Shown: positions 28,201 through 36,090 of the stretch, piece by piece
Numbering within the stretch: position 1 is the stretch's first letter
How the letters are laid out: each line of letters starts with the position of its first letter
Assembly: GCF_964355755.1 (NCBI RefSeq)
Contig: NC_092672.1
Span: 37,754,501-37,818,500 of the forward strand
Length of the DNA stretch: 64,000 nt
Source of the DNA: Antedon mediterranea
Lineage: Eukaryota; Echinodermata; Crinoidea; Comatulida; Antedonidae
Reading direction: 5' to 3'
Notes under the pieces: model-generated
The model's input: the letters and a program-made list of their open reading frames with translations, nothing else
What the model was told of the DNA's origin: nothing
The model's database searches: none
Translations under genes and position numbers: made by a program

Positions 28201-30724
28201 TGTGGCCTGGGTCCAAATCTTATCTTTATCACTTTGTGTGTAGAGCATATTGTGCTTGTGTGTCCTGTAGAACAGGCTTCACCTTTTCTGAGTGACTTTT
28301 TACTCTTAGCAACAAAAATGTGATGTGCCCAAATATGAACGTGATGATATCGGTACTATATTTGGGCACTTTATTTGTCAAACTATAGTTTGATAGTGTA
28401 GACAGAGTTTAACTTGAAATGTGTTTTGTTGCAGGCGCATACAATGTACCAGGTTGGCCTTGTAGAAACCAATCCACATATTCAATTCTTCTGGCAAACA
28501 CTTGAGAGCTTTTCACAGGAGAATTTATGTCGTTTTGTTAAGTTTGCTTGTAATCAACAAAGAATACCGTGCACATGTCCGTGTAAAGACGGTAATGCGG
28601 ACACAACTCATGTCCCACCGTACCCAATGAAGATTGCACCTCCGGATGGCTCCAGTGGTATGTAAAACATTTAAGATAATATATTATCTATTTTCTTCTA
28701 TGCATTGTTTTATGTACATATAATTTGTAAGCAAGTTTCACACATAAAATAGATTAAAAAAGTTAAAAGTTAAGTTACTTATACGAAGGCAATGTAACAA
28801 CAGAATACTGAGCTCGGCTTGCCAAGGTAGGAACTCAGTCCTTTGATCTTATGTCTGGCTGCGACGAATACAAGTACTGTACTTTGTATATATTATCTGT
28901 CTGTTAATGGGCATGGAACTGATCATGTGGTAGCCACAGATAAACCCTTTGATCTCCGATCATCCTTTTAGATTACCTTGCTTAAACTCAAATTGCCACT
29001 GGATCCATCAACTCTAAACCTTTCTTGCTTATACTCAAATTGCCACAGGATCCATCAACTCTAAACCTTTCTTGCTTATACTCAAATTGCCACGGGATCC
29101 ATCAACTCTAAACCTTTCTTGCTTATACTGTATTCAAATTGCCATGGGATCCATCAACTCTAAACCTTTCTTGCTTATACTCAAATTGCCACGGGATCCA
29201 TCAACTCTAAACCTTCTTGCTTATACTCAAATTGCCACGGGATCTATCAACTCTAAACCTTTCTTGCTTATACTCAAATTGCCACGGGATCCATCAACTC
29301 TAAACCTTTCTTGCTTATACTCAAATTGCCACTGGATCCATCAACTCTAAACCTTTCTTGCTTATACTCAAATTGCCACGGGATCCATCAACTCTAAACC
29401 TTTCTTGCTTATATTCAAATTGCCATGGGATCCATCAACTCTAAACCTTTCTTGCTTATACTCAAATTGCCACGGGATCCATCAACTCTAAGCCTTTCTT
29501 GCTTATACTCAAATATCCACGGGATCTATCAACTCTAAACCTTTCTTGCTTATATTCAAATTGCCATGGGATCCATCAACTCTAAACCTTTCTTGCTTAT
29601 ACTCAAATTGCCACGGGATCCATCAACTCTAAGCCTTTCTTGCTTATACTCAAATTGCCACTGGATCCATCAACTCTAAGCCTTTCTTGCTTATACTCAA
29701 ATTGCCACTGGATCCATCAACTCTAAACCTTTCTTGCTTATATTCAAATTGCCATGGGATCCATCAACTCTAAACCTTTCTTGCTTATACTCAAATTGCC
29801 ACGGGATCCATCAACTCTAAACCTTTCTTGCTTATACTCAAATTGCCATGGGATCCATCAACTCTAAGCCTTTCTTGCTTATACTCAAATTGCCACGGGA
29901 TCCATCAACTCTAAGCCTTTCTTGCTTATACTCAAATATCCACGGGATCTATCAACTCTAAACCTTTCTTGCTTATACTCATCAAATTGCCACGGGATCC
30001 ATCAACTCTAAACCTTTCTTGCTTATACTCAAATATCCACAGGATCTATCAACTCTAAACCTTTCTTGCTTATACTCATCAAATTGCCACAGGATCCATC
30101 AACTCTAAACCTTTCTTGCTTATACTCCAATTGCCACAGGATCCATCAACTCTAAACCTTTCTTGCTTATACTCAAATTGCCACTGGATCCATCAACTCT
30201 AAACCTTTCTTGCTTATACTCAAATTGCCACGGGATCCATCAACTCTAAACCTTTCTTGCTTATACTCAAATTGCCACAGGATCCATCAACTCTAAACCT
30301 TTCTTGCTTATACTCAAATTGCCACGGGATCCATCAACTCTAAACCTTTCTTGCTTATACTCAAATTGCCAAAGGATCCATCAACTCTAAACCTTTCTTG
30401 CTTATACTCAAATTGCCACGGGATCCATCAACTCTAAACCTTTCTTGCTTATACTCAAATTGCCACAGGATCCATCAACTCTAAACCTTTCATTCTTGTT
30501 GTTTACTAACCCTTAATAAGGTACAACAAAGTTCAATGAACTGTAAACAGAATAAACCGTAAAGTTTCTAAATGATTTTGATTTTAGGATCTCCAGATTC
30601 AAGATTCATTCGAGTAGAAACATGTATGTTTATGGTGAAGTTACCGCAATATTCAAGTTTAGATGTTATGAAAAAACGCCTTCTGTATGCCATCAATTGC
30701 AGGGATGACCCATTGAGTGGTTAA
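99..30724 (+). CDS. HECTD4: HECTD4 E3 ubiquitin ligase, 3' part (48 exons, 5' end outside window)
   Basis: Forty-eight exons with GT/AG borders and matching phases join into one open frame of about 3,690 codons ending at TAA 30722-30724. The product is a very large HECT-type E3 ubiquitin ligase, which takes ubiquitin from an E2 on a catalytic cysteine and passes it to substrates; substrates of this family member are poorly known. Order along the protein: long helical N-proximal region, beta-sandwich segment, helical middle, SPRY-like domain, acidic patch, a long low-complexity segment, C-terminal HECT. Recognition rests on conserved blocks along the whole length, including VETIHPVRDNYKFRETIHIP, SQPACVSKLLSLLLDQRPSP and the C-terminal RDDPLSG. 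The family is about 4,000-4,400 residues long in vertebrates, so several hundred N-terminal residues lie upstream of the window. The first exon seen starts after an acceptor at 97-98. Exon-by-exon coordinates are in the segment entries below. Confidence 0.95.
998..1164. mobile_element. MITE copy 1 (HECTD4 intron)
   Basis: Inverted-repeat element with termini related to AGCTCTGTCTACACTATCAA and an interior of TGTGATGTGCCCATATATGG and ATATCACTACC phrases. It is flanked by TAA on both sides (995-997 and 1165-1167), a 3-bp target duplication. Confidence 0.85.
2410..2524. mobile_element. MITE copy 2 (HECTD4 intron)
   Basis: Same family, opposite internal orientation to copy 1, shortened interior. 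TAA flanks at 2407-2409 and 2525-2527. Confidence 0.85.
3821..3984. mobile_element. MITE copy 3 (HECTD4 intron)
   Basis: Near full-length copy starting AGCTCTGTCTACACTATCAA and ending with its inverted repeat. TTA target duplication at 3818-3820 and 3985-3987. It begins only about 20 bp after the donor of the preceding exon. Confidence 0.88.
4447..5704 (+). CDS. HECTD4: HECTD4 exons, CUB-like beta-sandwich segment
   Basis: Exons: 4447-4639, 4959-5078, 5162-5430, 5561-5704 (window residues about 458-700). The translated segment carries FKIPAPWSSGKVVETIHP, GARCLYLRFEPRC, SQYDYDKVVIYAGP and KDLVKVEGSTVTFTFEMRSG. This pattern resembles CUB-like or galactose-binding beta-sandwiches found in several giant E3 ligases, and presumably serves protein binding. 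This is one of the best conserved parts of the family and strongly fixes the HECTD4 identification. The domain class is a pattern judgement; a profile search would settle it. A second FKIPAP phrase occurs in the last exon of the block and is probably coincidental. Confidence 0.88.
6020..14029 (+). CDS. HECTD4: HECTD4 exons, helical middle region
   Basis: Exons: 6020-6194, 6364-6474, 7071-7159, 7474-7658, 7778-7889, 8000-8132, 8570-8736, 8991-9279, 9684-9877, 10236-10516, 10935-11112, 11415-11493, 11634-11821, 12219-12354, 12441-12629, 12968-13132, 13479-13654, 13810-14029 (window residues about 700-1,722). Conserved blocks include NSIALLCTIPYTRNEEQCLV, FQ joined to VLANRC, SQPACVSKLLSLLLDQRPSP, TDPVRPFISGHVANSMAAEV and CERLRMLYRDCARPPPPP. 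The exon at 12968 encodes a small beta-rich module (VEVIGDGASSITGQVISI) resembling an SH3-like barrel. Around 9280-9622 an alternative exon extension plus cassette is open and in phase (see findings), but the family joins 9279 directly to 9684. Two intronic exon-edge duplicates (10004-10036 and 10756-10791) lie here. Confidence 0.88.
6627..6972. mobile_element. Possible second short inverted-repeat element (HECTD4 intron)
   Basis: Begins TTAAAGATGTATTGTCCCCC and ends CCAGGGGGTCTTTAA, so the outer bases are inverted copies with a CCCCC/GGGGG core. The 345-bp body is AT-rich with no open frame. The match between ends is short, so this is tentative. Confidence 0.4.
10004..10036 (+). repeat. Intronic duplicate of a HECTD4 exon end with donor site
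   Basis: AAAACGATTTATCAAGGTTA followed by GTTATATGGTAGGA repeats the end of the exon at 9877 and the start of its intron (ACGATTTATCAAG, then GTGAGTTATATGGTAGGA). The donor is changed from GTGAGT to GTTAGT but is still a plausible splice donor. Confidence 0.8.
10079..10195. repeat. Dispersed repeat, copy A (HECTD4 intron)
   Basis: Shares with 11176-11297 the phrases CCATACATTACATTGTGTTC, AAATCGCCTACTC, ACTACATGTGTATAACGTGA and CATAACGCTGGTTG, ending in AATACAAAAATATA. The two copies lie about 1.1 kb apart in neighbouring introns. The family is unidentified. Confidence 0.7.
10610..10881. mobile_element. MITE copy 4, rearranged by a local tandem duplication
   Basis: Left end at 10610 and right end at 10881 with TAA flanks (10607-10609 and 10882-10884). 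The interior is interrupted by a partial copy of the following HECTD4 exon start (10756-10791), produced by a tandem duplication running from the element into the exon. Confidence 0.8.
10683..10970 (+). repeat. Tandem duplication spanning MITE, acceptor and exon start
   Basis: Unit 1 (10683-10791) and unit 2 (10792-10970) both start CATATCACTAC inside the MITE and end with CAATAGTTGAACCTTGTGCT inside the exon. Unit 1 has lost about 70 bp of element. It leaves a decoy acceptor GACAG at 10751-10755 and a 36-bp copy of the exon start. Confidence 0.82.
11176..11297. repeat. Dispersed repeat, copy B (HECTD4 intron)
   Basis: Second copy of the repeat at 10079, in the same orientation, with a GGTGTTGATTGGTTGGTTGGG segment slightly different from copy A. 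Confidence 0.7.
12004..12127. mobile_element. MITE copy 5 (HECTD4 intron)
   Basis: Left terminus shortened to AGCACTATCAAAC, right terminus intact. TAA flanks at 12001-12003 and 12128-12130. Confidence 0.82.
13173..13313. mobile_element. MITE copy 6 (HECTD4 intron)
   Basis: Both termini present (AGCCTACACTATCAAAC and its complement). TTA flanks at 13170-13172 and 13314-13316. Confidence 0.85.
14112..14325 (+). mobile_element. SINE fragment without tRNA head (HECTD4 intron)
   Basis: Shares GGATAAAGACTATAAACCGT, GTGTACACATCTA, AGAACCTAG, GGGGGTTACCC and CAGTCTTTGACTGAAGAGG with the SINE at 45473, in the same order. The tRNA-like head is missing, as expected for a 5'-truncated copy. Confidence 0.75.
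14360..16759 (+). CDS. HECTD4: HECTD4 exons, SPRY-like domain
   Basis: Exons: 14360-14521, 14892-15043, 15733-15967, 16486-16759 (window residues about 1,722-1,997). The SPRY/B30.2-like fold is recognised from SFYWELKL, GAWTNPVGTVLFHNNGRAVH, DVAGIGWEKD, GRVFFTYNGRRL and YPVVHIQKK, the usual order of core strands. SPRY domains bind partner proteins, so this is a likely substrate or adaptor surface. The intron splitting the domain (15044-15732) is almost entirely a 22-bp minisatellite. The intron 15968-16485 holds a tRNA-like relic. Phases match throughout: 15043 ends with AA and is completed by C at 15733. Confidence 0.9.
15061..15714. repeat. 22-bp minisatellite, about 30 copies (HECTD4 intron)
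   Basis: Unit close to CAGAATTACAGCTATTTGTG plus AT, with AATTAC/AATCAC/GGATCAC variants and a TGATCA palindrome in nearly every unit. It fills the intron that splits the SPRY-like domain. Confidence 0.95.
16156..16232 (-). mobile_element. tRNA-like relic or SINE head (HECTD4 intron)
   Basis: On the minus strand, GGTGGTCTAATGGTTAGGAT resembles box A and GAGTTCGAGTCTC is a good box B. A CTGC/GCAG stem encloses an ATATCAA anticodon-like loop. The acceptor stem does not pair well, so this is a pseudo-tRNA or SINE head rather than a working tRNA gene. Confidence 0.5.
16807..16945. mobile_element. MITE copy 7 (HECTD4 intron)
   Basis: Left end AGCTCTATGAAAC is slightly deleted; the right end is intact. 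TTA flanks at 16804-16806 and 16946-16948. Confidence 0.85.
17106..22292 (+). CDS. HECTD4: HECTD4 exons, acidic patch and following conserved region
   Basis: Exons: 17106-17372, 17836-18101, 18917-19077, 21410-21818, 22162-22292 (window residues about 1,997-2,408). The first exon has an acidic run (DDSEDDDSDD) followed by the conserved HALLVKAWESKVFPVIRRRF. The next encodes TDIARQTVEFLYEENGGMP and KFAVRGMLKTFGLTGAVLDV. The exon at 18917 begins QNELVQVETYLRSEGVLV. All are family hallmarks; no catalytic role is known for this part. Intron 18102-18916 contains a 628-bp terminal-inverted-repeat element. Intron 19078-21409 contains the 61-bp minisatellite fused to a MITE, so these two introns are almost wholly repeat-derived. 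Confidence 0.88.
18155..18782. mobile_element. Non-autonomous DNA transposon, 628 bp (HECTD4 intron)
   Basis: Imperfect terminal inverted repeats: AAGCCCCATTCCCT at the left and, read on the other strand, AAGACCCCTTCCCT at the right, each followed inward by a CGTTTTTT-type phrase. TA flanks both ends (18153-18154 and 18783-18784). The interior is richer in CpG and carries TAGGCCT/CTAGCTAGG words. It has no open frame of transposase size. It fills most of the intron between the exons ending at 18101 and starting at 18917. Confidence 0.65.
19373..21177. repeat. 61-bp minisatellite, about 30 copies (HECTD4 intron)
   Basis: Each 61-bp unit contains TATAGATAATAGATAGACTC, AGTATACATTCAGTGTTAAG and CTCAGTCTAAT. 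Copies are almost identical; the main variants are TTTTAG/TTGTAG and TTCAG/TTCTG. The last unit runs into MITE copy 8. Confidence 0.95.
21187..21333. mobile_element. MITE copy 8, fused to the 61-bp minisatellite
   Basis: The left terminus lacks its first few bases and runs directly out of the last minisatellite unit. The right end is intact and followed by TTA. It lies about 75 bp before the exon at 21410. Confidence 0.82.
21900..22059. mobile_element. MITE copy 9 (HECTD4 intron)
   Basis: Full-length with a mutated left end (GCTCTTTCTACACTGTC) and an intact right end followed by TTA (22060-22062). Confidence 0.82.
22553..24742 (+). CDS. HECTD4: HECTD4 giant exon, 2,190 bp, low-complexity linker region
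   Basis: A single uninterrupted exon of 2,190 bp (about 730 residues, window residues about 2,408-3,138), bounded by TTTATCACAG at its start and GTAAGT at 24743. It starts with SLYQAPWAKICYYGQGHKIK and ends with VTAVWRGIMACGYSLQYEK, both conserved in the family. It includes a basic patch (SSARRKKTKSKKGSIPRR), the conserved SCPSCHSRLLIISGIPVCLD block and, near the end, a Lys/Ser/Pro-rich tract around residues 620-690 of the exon that is probably disordered. It is more than ten times the median exon of the gene. Either introns were lost here, perhaps by recombination with a cDNA, or the long exon is ancestral; I cannot tell which from the window. Confidence 0.93.
24845..24890 (+). repeat. Intronic duplicate of part of a HECTD4 exon
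   Basis: CTGGCTGTTACACCAAGTAG and the following CTTCACCCCCATGA repeat an inner part of the exon at 25060-25250 (25157-25203) with about two mismatches in 45 bases. An open frame and a GTAAGT donor follow at 24929-24934, but the donor phase (0) does not fit the next exon. Confidence 0.85.
25060..30724 (+). CDS. HECTD4: HECTD4 exons, C-terminal HECT domain
   Basis: Exons: 25060-25250, 25604-25870, 26043-26198, 26403-26728, 27095-27267, 27578-27773, 28435-28657, 30588-30724 (window residues about 3,138-3,693). HECT features in order: DHAAPEITLDPLEVLGG, LCVKIASGGDPTYAFNVRLT, LLQFLGQFLGIALRADIPLA, FFWQTLESFSQENLCRFVKF, CPCKDGNADTTHVPPYPMKI, then the catalytic block RVETCMFMVKLPQYSS. The catalytic cysteine is the TGT codon at 30623-30625, by alignment with the usual (H/x)TCF...LPxYxS pattern of HECT ligases. 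The key residue is present, so the enzyme is predicted active. The last intron (28658-30587) is about 80% a 47-bp minisatellite. A partial duplicate of the 25060 exon lies in the preceding intron. Confidence 0.93.
25259..25496. mobile_element. MITE copy 10 with internal insertion (HECTD4 intron)
   Basis: Left end AGCTCTGTCTACACTATCAA at 25259 and right end near 25496, with TAA flanks (25256-25258 and 25497-25499). Roughly 110 bp of unrelated AT-rich sequence interrupts the interior. Confidence 0.75.
27785..27871. mobile_element. MITE copy 11, truncated, abutting a splice donor
   Basis: Interior phrases (TATATATGGACATGATGATG, ATATCACTACCAT, TTGGGCACATCACACTTTTT) are present but both termini are missing. 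It starts about 10 bp downstream of the exon ending at 27773. Confidence 0.7.
28314..28409. mobile_element. MITE copy 12, left-truncated
   Basis: Begins inside the element (AATGTGATGTGCCC) and ends with TAGTTTGATAGTGTAGACAG followed by TAA. It lies about 25 bp before the exon at 28435. Confidence 0.75.
28978..30490. repeat. 47-bp minisatellite, about 32 copies (last HECTD4 intron)
   Basis: Unit containing GGATCCATCAACTCTAAACC and CTTGCTTATACTCAAATTGC. Variants at the CAC-GGGAT/TGGAT/AGGAT position and occasional AAATATCCAC units recur in blocks. It occupies most of the intron before the exon carrying the catalytic cysteine. Confidence 0.95.
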
Positions 30725-30730
30725 TGTGCA

Positions 30731-30960
30731 TGACCATATATGGGCATGTTATGACTATATATGGACATGTTATGCCTGTATATGGTCTTGTGGCTGTATG
30801 GGTATGACTATATATGGATATTTTATGCCTCTATATGGTCTTGTGGCTGTATGGGTATGACTATATATGGGCATGTTATGCCTGTATAAGGTCTTGTTGT
30901 GACTGTATATGGGCATTTATGACTATAATATTATGGAAATTTGGAAATCATGACTATATA
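30731..30960. repeat. Degenerate tandem repeat after the HECTD4 stop codon
   Basis: Repeated phrases ACTATATATGGGCATGTTAT, GCCTGTATATGGTCTTGT and GGCTGTATGGGTATG recur about every 60-65 bp, three to four times. The TATATGG words also occur inside the MITE, but no termini are present. Confidence 0.7.
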
Positions 30961-31246
30961 TAGCAATTTATGCTTTTTTCTTGTAAAAGTATAGTAATTA
31001 GGATATATTGAGCCAGGAGGTATCTCCCTGTACTGTATAGAGTTGATTCTTGATTTGTGACTGATGTGAAATATCGCATTAATTGTGTGTGCAAATACCT
31101 CTTGATTTATTCTGTGTGAAAACTTGTGTTTATAGTTGTTGAAAGTTGAAAGTGATAAATTAATAGATTTTAAAAACAATATATAATAGTATGTACTTGC
31201 TTTGAACTTACCAAATTAGAAACACAATACATAGTGTCAAAATCAA

Positions 31247-31356
31247 AGCTCTGTCACTATCAAATGATGTCATATTACTACCATATTTGGGCATATCACT
31301 ACCATATTTGGGCACACACTATTATTGTCAAACTAGTTTGATGTGTAGACAGAGAT
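31247..31356. mobile_element. MITE copy 13 (probable HECTD4 3' UTR)
   Basis: Left end AGCTCTGTCACTATCAAA and right end GATGTGTAGACAGAGAT, both slightly mutated; TTA follows at the right. Confidence 0.75.
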
Positions 31357-32041
31357 TTAGATGATATTAATCATAAAACTAAAACATATTGAGCCAAAGT
31401 ATGTTTCCTTCCAGTTTTTAAACTGTAAATAGAATCAATCCCAGACTGTGGTGCTGGCCTATTCTCTGATAAAATGTTTATTCTCAATATTTATGTATGT
31501 GATTATGAATATTACATGCATATTAGTAATATAAATCAAATCAACATGACGTGTGTCCTGGATTAGGTTGTGAGTGTAAAGATGTAAAAGTAATTCATTT
31601 ATTATACATCCTAATTCTGAATTATTCAGAATCACTTTTCGTTTAGTGACGTGGTACAGCTTCATTTTAAAAGAGATTTCTACTGTGCAAATTACTAATG
31701 TTAAGATAATAATAACAGTAGGATTGAACGGACTGTTCCTACTCAGGATAGATACAGATTCTACGTGGAACAAGCTACGCGGTTTTACGCTTACCGTTAC
31801 CGCTCGTTTGTGTAAATTTCCCTTTAATGTACTGACCAACAAATTATGCATATGTAATGTGAATGAAGGTATGATATCTATGTCAATAGATTACGAAAAA
31901 TCTGTATAGAATTAATTAATAAATAATGAAGAATCTATTATATAGAAAAGCTTTAATATGCTGATAAATTAAACATGAAAAACAGTAAATATTTTGAAAA
32001 TGTTCACTTTTATAAATAGTACATAGAATATATAGATATTT

Positions 32042-33119
32042 AAATAGATAATGGAACTCTGATATATATTAATATATGTTCAATCTATAAATAGATAATG
32101 GAACTCTGATATATATTAATATATGTTCAATCTATAAATAGATAATGGAACTCTGATATATATTAATATATGTTCAATCTATAAATAGATAATGGAACTC
32201 TGATATATATTAATATATGTTCAATCTATAAATAGATAATGGAACTCTGATATATATTAATATATGTTCAATCTATAAATAGATAATGGAACTCTGATAT
32301 TTATTAATATATGTTCAATCTATAAATAGATAATGGAACTCTGATATATATTAATATATGTTCAATCTATAAATAGATAATGGAACTCTGATATATATTA
32401 ATATATGTTCAATCTATAAATAGATAATGGAACTCTGATATATATTAATATATGTTCAATCTATAAATAGATAATGGAACTCTGATATATATTAATATAT
32501 GTTCAATCTATAAATAGATAATGGAACTCTGATATATATTAATATATGTTCAATCTATAAATAGATAATGGAACTCTGATATATATTAATATATGTTCAA
32601 TCTATAAATAGATAATGGAACTCTGATATATATTAATATATGTTCAATCTATAAATAGATAATGGAACTCTGATATATATTAATATATGTTCAATCTATA
32701 AATAGATAATGGAACTCTGATATATATTAATATATGTTCAATCTATAAATAGATAATGGAACTCTGATATATATTAATATATGTTCAATCTATAAATAGA
32801 TAATGGAACTCTGATATATATTAATATATGTTCAATCTATAAATAGATAATGGAACTCTGATATATATTAATATATGTTCAATCTATAAATAGATAATGG
32901 AACTCTGATATATATTAATATATGTTCAATCTATAAATAGATAATGGAACTCTGATATATATTAATATATGTTCAATCTATAAATAGATAATGGAACTCA
33001 GATATATATTAATATATGTTCAATCTATAAATAGATAATGGAACTCTGATATATATTAATATATGTTCAATCTATAAATAGATAATGGAACTCTGATATA
33101 TATTAATATATGTTCAATC
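32042..33119. repeat. 47-bp minisatellite, 23 copies (intergenic)
   Basis: Unit containing AATAGATAATGGAACTCTGA and ATATATTAATATATGTTC. Copies are nearly perfect (two single-base variants seen), suggesting recent expansion. It is unrelated in sequence to the other 47-bp array. Confidence 0.95.
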
Positions 33120-34866
33120 TCTCGAAATGTCTCATAGTAAAACTTTTTGAAAATATAGTTTTAACTAGATAGTTATGGAGAGGTACAAAATAGAATAGTA
33201 ACTTTATACAGTGGATAGTGCAGTGAACTAATGACAATGATGCCACCCAAAAGTATGTACGCGCGCGTGTATTGAAAGCCTTTTTAACGCCGCCAACCAT
33301 AGGCCTATTATAAATGTTGCTTCCTATGATAAATTTCACAAAGTAAGCCAAAGAAATTTATATTTTAGCAGAAACTAAGAATCAGCTTATCCTAAAAACG
33401 TCACCAAATGGTCCACTTTTCAGAGAAACAGATCGTAAAATATGAATGTTTTGATTGCATGATATTTTATAATAAAAACAAATAGTATGTGCGCGTATGT
33501 GTTTCGCTTTTATAATTAGGTGATGTTTGTTGCAAGTATTGTCATAAATTGTTATATACATATTTAATATAGATTATGCTATGCACGCGACTTGTGACGT
33601 TTATATGCTATGCGCGCCGCTTGTGTGACGTTTACATGCTATGCGCGCGGCTTGTGTGACGTTTATATGCTGTCGGCGCGGCTTGTGACGTTTATATGCT
33701 GTCCGCGCGACTTGTGACGTCATTAGTAGTGCAGTACATTATTTTTCGAAAATTATAGTTTAATAAGAATACGATAGAATGAATTGCTACATGTTTGTAC
33801 CACAATGTTTGTTGACAAAATAAAAGAAAATTGTAATAATGGTGGTGAATGTGTCACGTTGGATGTTTTATTCAATATTTATGAAATTAACTATGTAATA
33901 ATGAATGTTTGCATTAGTATAGTTTATTGGGTAGGCCTATACGACGGTAATATGTTAGTTTGGCTTTCACTAAAGCTGACTCAGACGTGAGACGAAACAC
34001 AGATGTACGCATAACGCAACAAAAACCAATACGAACACATAATATAATGTTTGGTATTTACGTCGCACGGTCGCATACAACAAGAAGTTGATTCGTAATG
34101 TGAACGCAATTAATTGACCAATCACGATTGACGCGATCATCCAACTGTTTTCTTTTTATATGCGTGTCCAATCATAGAGATATTTCACTATAATATCTCT
34201 ATGGTCCAATGTAGGCCTACTTTGCGTGGAACCAAGCTATAGTGGGAAGCGTTACTGCAATGTTTAATGTCACTAGACATCATACTACCGTTCATGTATA
34301 GGTACAGATATTGTGATCTGAAATGCTTCTCTTGTAATTCATCTTTGACTCAAATATAAACCAAACAAGCAAAATGCTTGCCTTTGTCATCATAGTCGCA
34401 TGCATGCATCATTTAAATGCACGTCGTACATTATTTAACAATTTGTAACAAAAACCACGACGAAAATATATTGTTTTCAGTAGGACTTAGGGGTGGAATT
34501 TTATTTACTCTAAATAAAAAGTGAAAAAAATGTGAATAGAAACAACGAATCATCAAGATATTTAATTTAAGTTATACATACCGTATTCATCTTTTTTTAA
34601 AATTCCACCATAAATTTTTTTTCTAAAAAAAATGGTGTAACCCAAGAAAATGAATCCCCCAAAATGATGAAGGGGATCGGAAAATATTGATGGATATTAG
34701 TAGTATAGGAAATATTGGAATTTATAATCTATTGATTATTGTCCATGCACAATTGACAACGTGAAAGGGATCGTATCACTAACTATTATTATTACCGATT
34801 ACTGCTGGTGTGTTACGAAATTCGTAATGACAATAATAATAGATTAGGTTAAAATCTGATAGACAT
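33120..34866. other. Intergenic stretch between the 47-bp array and the tRNA cluster
   Basis: Contains the TGACGT repeats (33579-33727) and a perfect 11-bp stem hairpin at 34173-34203 (CATAGAGATAT/ATATCTCTATG). No frame looks coding: the longest are under 90 codons and match nothing recognisable. Confidence 0.6.
33579..33727. repeat. About 30-bp degenerate tandem repeat with TGACGT in each unit
   Basis: Five units with CGCGCG-type cores followed by CTTGTGACGT or CTTGTGTGACGT and TTATATGCT. The last unit ends in a perfect TGACGTCA (33715-33722), a CREB/ATF consensus. It is CpG-rich in an AT-rich setting. Confidence 0.8.
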
Positions 34867-34939
34867 GGCCGGTTAGCTCAGTCGGCAGAGCGTCGTGCTA
34901 ATAACGCGAATGTCATGGGTTCGAGCCCCATATCGGCCA
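34867..34939 (+). tRNA. tRNA-Ile(AAT), copy 1
   Basis: A 73-nt cloverleaf. The acceptor stem GGCCGGT pairs with ATCGGCC and leaves discriminator A. The anticodon loop is CTAATAA on a 5-bp stem, giving anticodon AAT (read as IAU), and the T loop is TTCGAGC. Box A and box B are intact and a T-run terminator follows within 10 nt. There is no intron. It is identical over its length to the copies at 35147 and 35895. Confidence 0.95.
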
Positions 34940-35146
34940 GGTAATATTTTTTCCCGTTTTTTTATTGTATGAAACGAAACGTGTAATGATTTTACTATCG
35001 GAATAATGTTTAGGTTGCCGGATTTTTTATCCAAAAATTGTTCTATAATATAAGATAGGGCTTTTCATATCTCATTAGAATAATTCTTACCTATAAAAGA
35101 ATAAAAACATAGACAAAACAAATACAAGTATACGTATAATAGACAT

Positions 35147-35219
35147 GGCCGGTTAGCTCAGTCGGCAGAGCGTCGTGCTAATAACGCGAATGTCATGGGT
35201 TCGAGCCCCATATCGGCCA
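35147..35219 (+). tRNA. tRNA-Ile(AAT), copy 2
   Basis: Same 73-nt sequence as copy 1, with the same short upstream phrase AGACAT and downstream GGTAATATTTTTT (Pol III terminator). The wider flanks differ, so the duplicated block is short or old, with the gene body kept uniform. Confidence 0.95.
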
Positions 35220-35894
35220 GGTAATATTTTTTATTCCGTATTCCAATACGAATTTTTTACTAAACAAACGTGTAATGATAAAACAATAATTTTTAGGCAG
35301 GTGGTAGTTATAACAACTCTTTGTTTTATTAACCCTTTTTTAGCAAAGAAAGAAACTTATATATACGGTATATATTGAGCCTAATCAGAAACATTAACAA
35401 AACATATAATTATTGAAATAAACAAACGAAATAAGTACCCCGTGCCGCACTCCTCCCCTCATTATTTGCATTAAATAAAAACAAACATACTGTATTTTTT
35501 TTTAACTTTATCGTTTTGATTTAGCTTTTTGCTTATTTTATTTGTATCTCCATTGAGATCCAGCCACTGATGATATACCCACAGCATTGCCATTGTTTCC
35601 CCTTTTAAAAATGGCTTATTTTTCTCTGCTTTAGCACTGACGAACCTAAGTGTGTTGGAAATGGGTATATTTTATAAATCACTAGAAATGTTATACTATA
35701 ATTGTACTTTTGCTTTTGTTTAAATGTGTTTTTTTATGTATAAAAGAGGTGAAAATAAAATTTAAAAAAATTAATATTATGTTATACTGTACCTGGACCT
35801 CCCCTTTAAGGATTTGGTAATCTCACCGGTTGCATGGTATTACGTAATTCATAGAGATTGAAGGACGATTACGTAGGCGTACAGATTCAGACAT

Positions 35895-35967
35895 GGCCGG
35901 TTAGCTCAGTCGGCAGAGCGTCGTGCTAATAACGCGAATGTCATGGGTTCGAGCCCCATATCGGCCA
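35895..35967 (+). tRNA. tRNA-Ile(AAT), copy 3
   Basis: Third identical 73-nt copy, again preceded by AGACAT and followed by GGTAAAATTTTTTT as terminator. It lies between the second copy and the 31-bp and 42-bp minisatellites. Confidence 0.95.
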
Positions 35968-36090
35968 GGTAAAATTTTTTTAATTAAAGTGTAATTTTAA
36001 ATAACAAATTTACTAATGAAAATAGATCTTCCTTTCTCATAACATAAATAATTTGTATGTCTTTTATATTTTTATTTGCCTTCTGTATTT

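Larger units (their letters stand above)
30725..31923 (+). other. HECTD4: HECTD4 3' untranslated region (probable)
   Basis: The first canonical AATAAA after the HECTD4 stop is at 31918-31923, giving a 3' UTR of about 1.2 kb if it is used. The stretch begins with a degenerate tandem repeat of TATATGG-containing phrases (about 30731-30960) and includes a MITE copy at 31247-31356. No open frame of note is seen. Transcript evidence would be needed to place the end. Confidence 0.35.

Noticed and set aside
29072-29350. 92-codon frame with repeated PRDPSTLNL
   Set aside because: Part of the 47-bp minisatellite in the last HECTD4 intron.
33784-33990. Small 68-codon frame in the intergenic region
   Set aside because: No splice context, no recognisable domain and base composition like the surrounding non-coding DNA.
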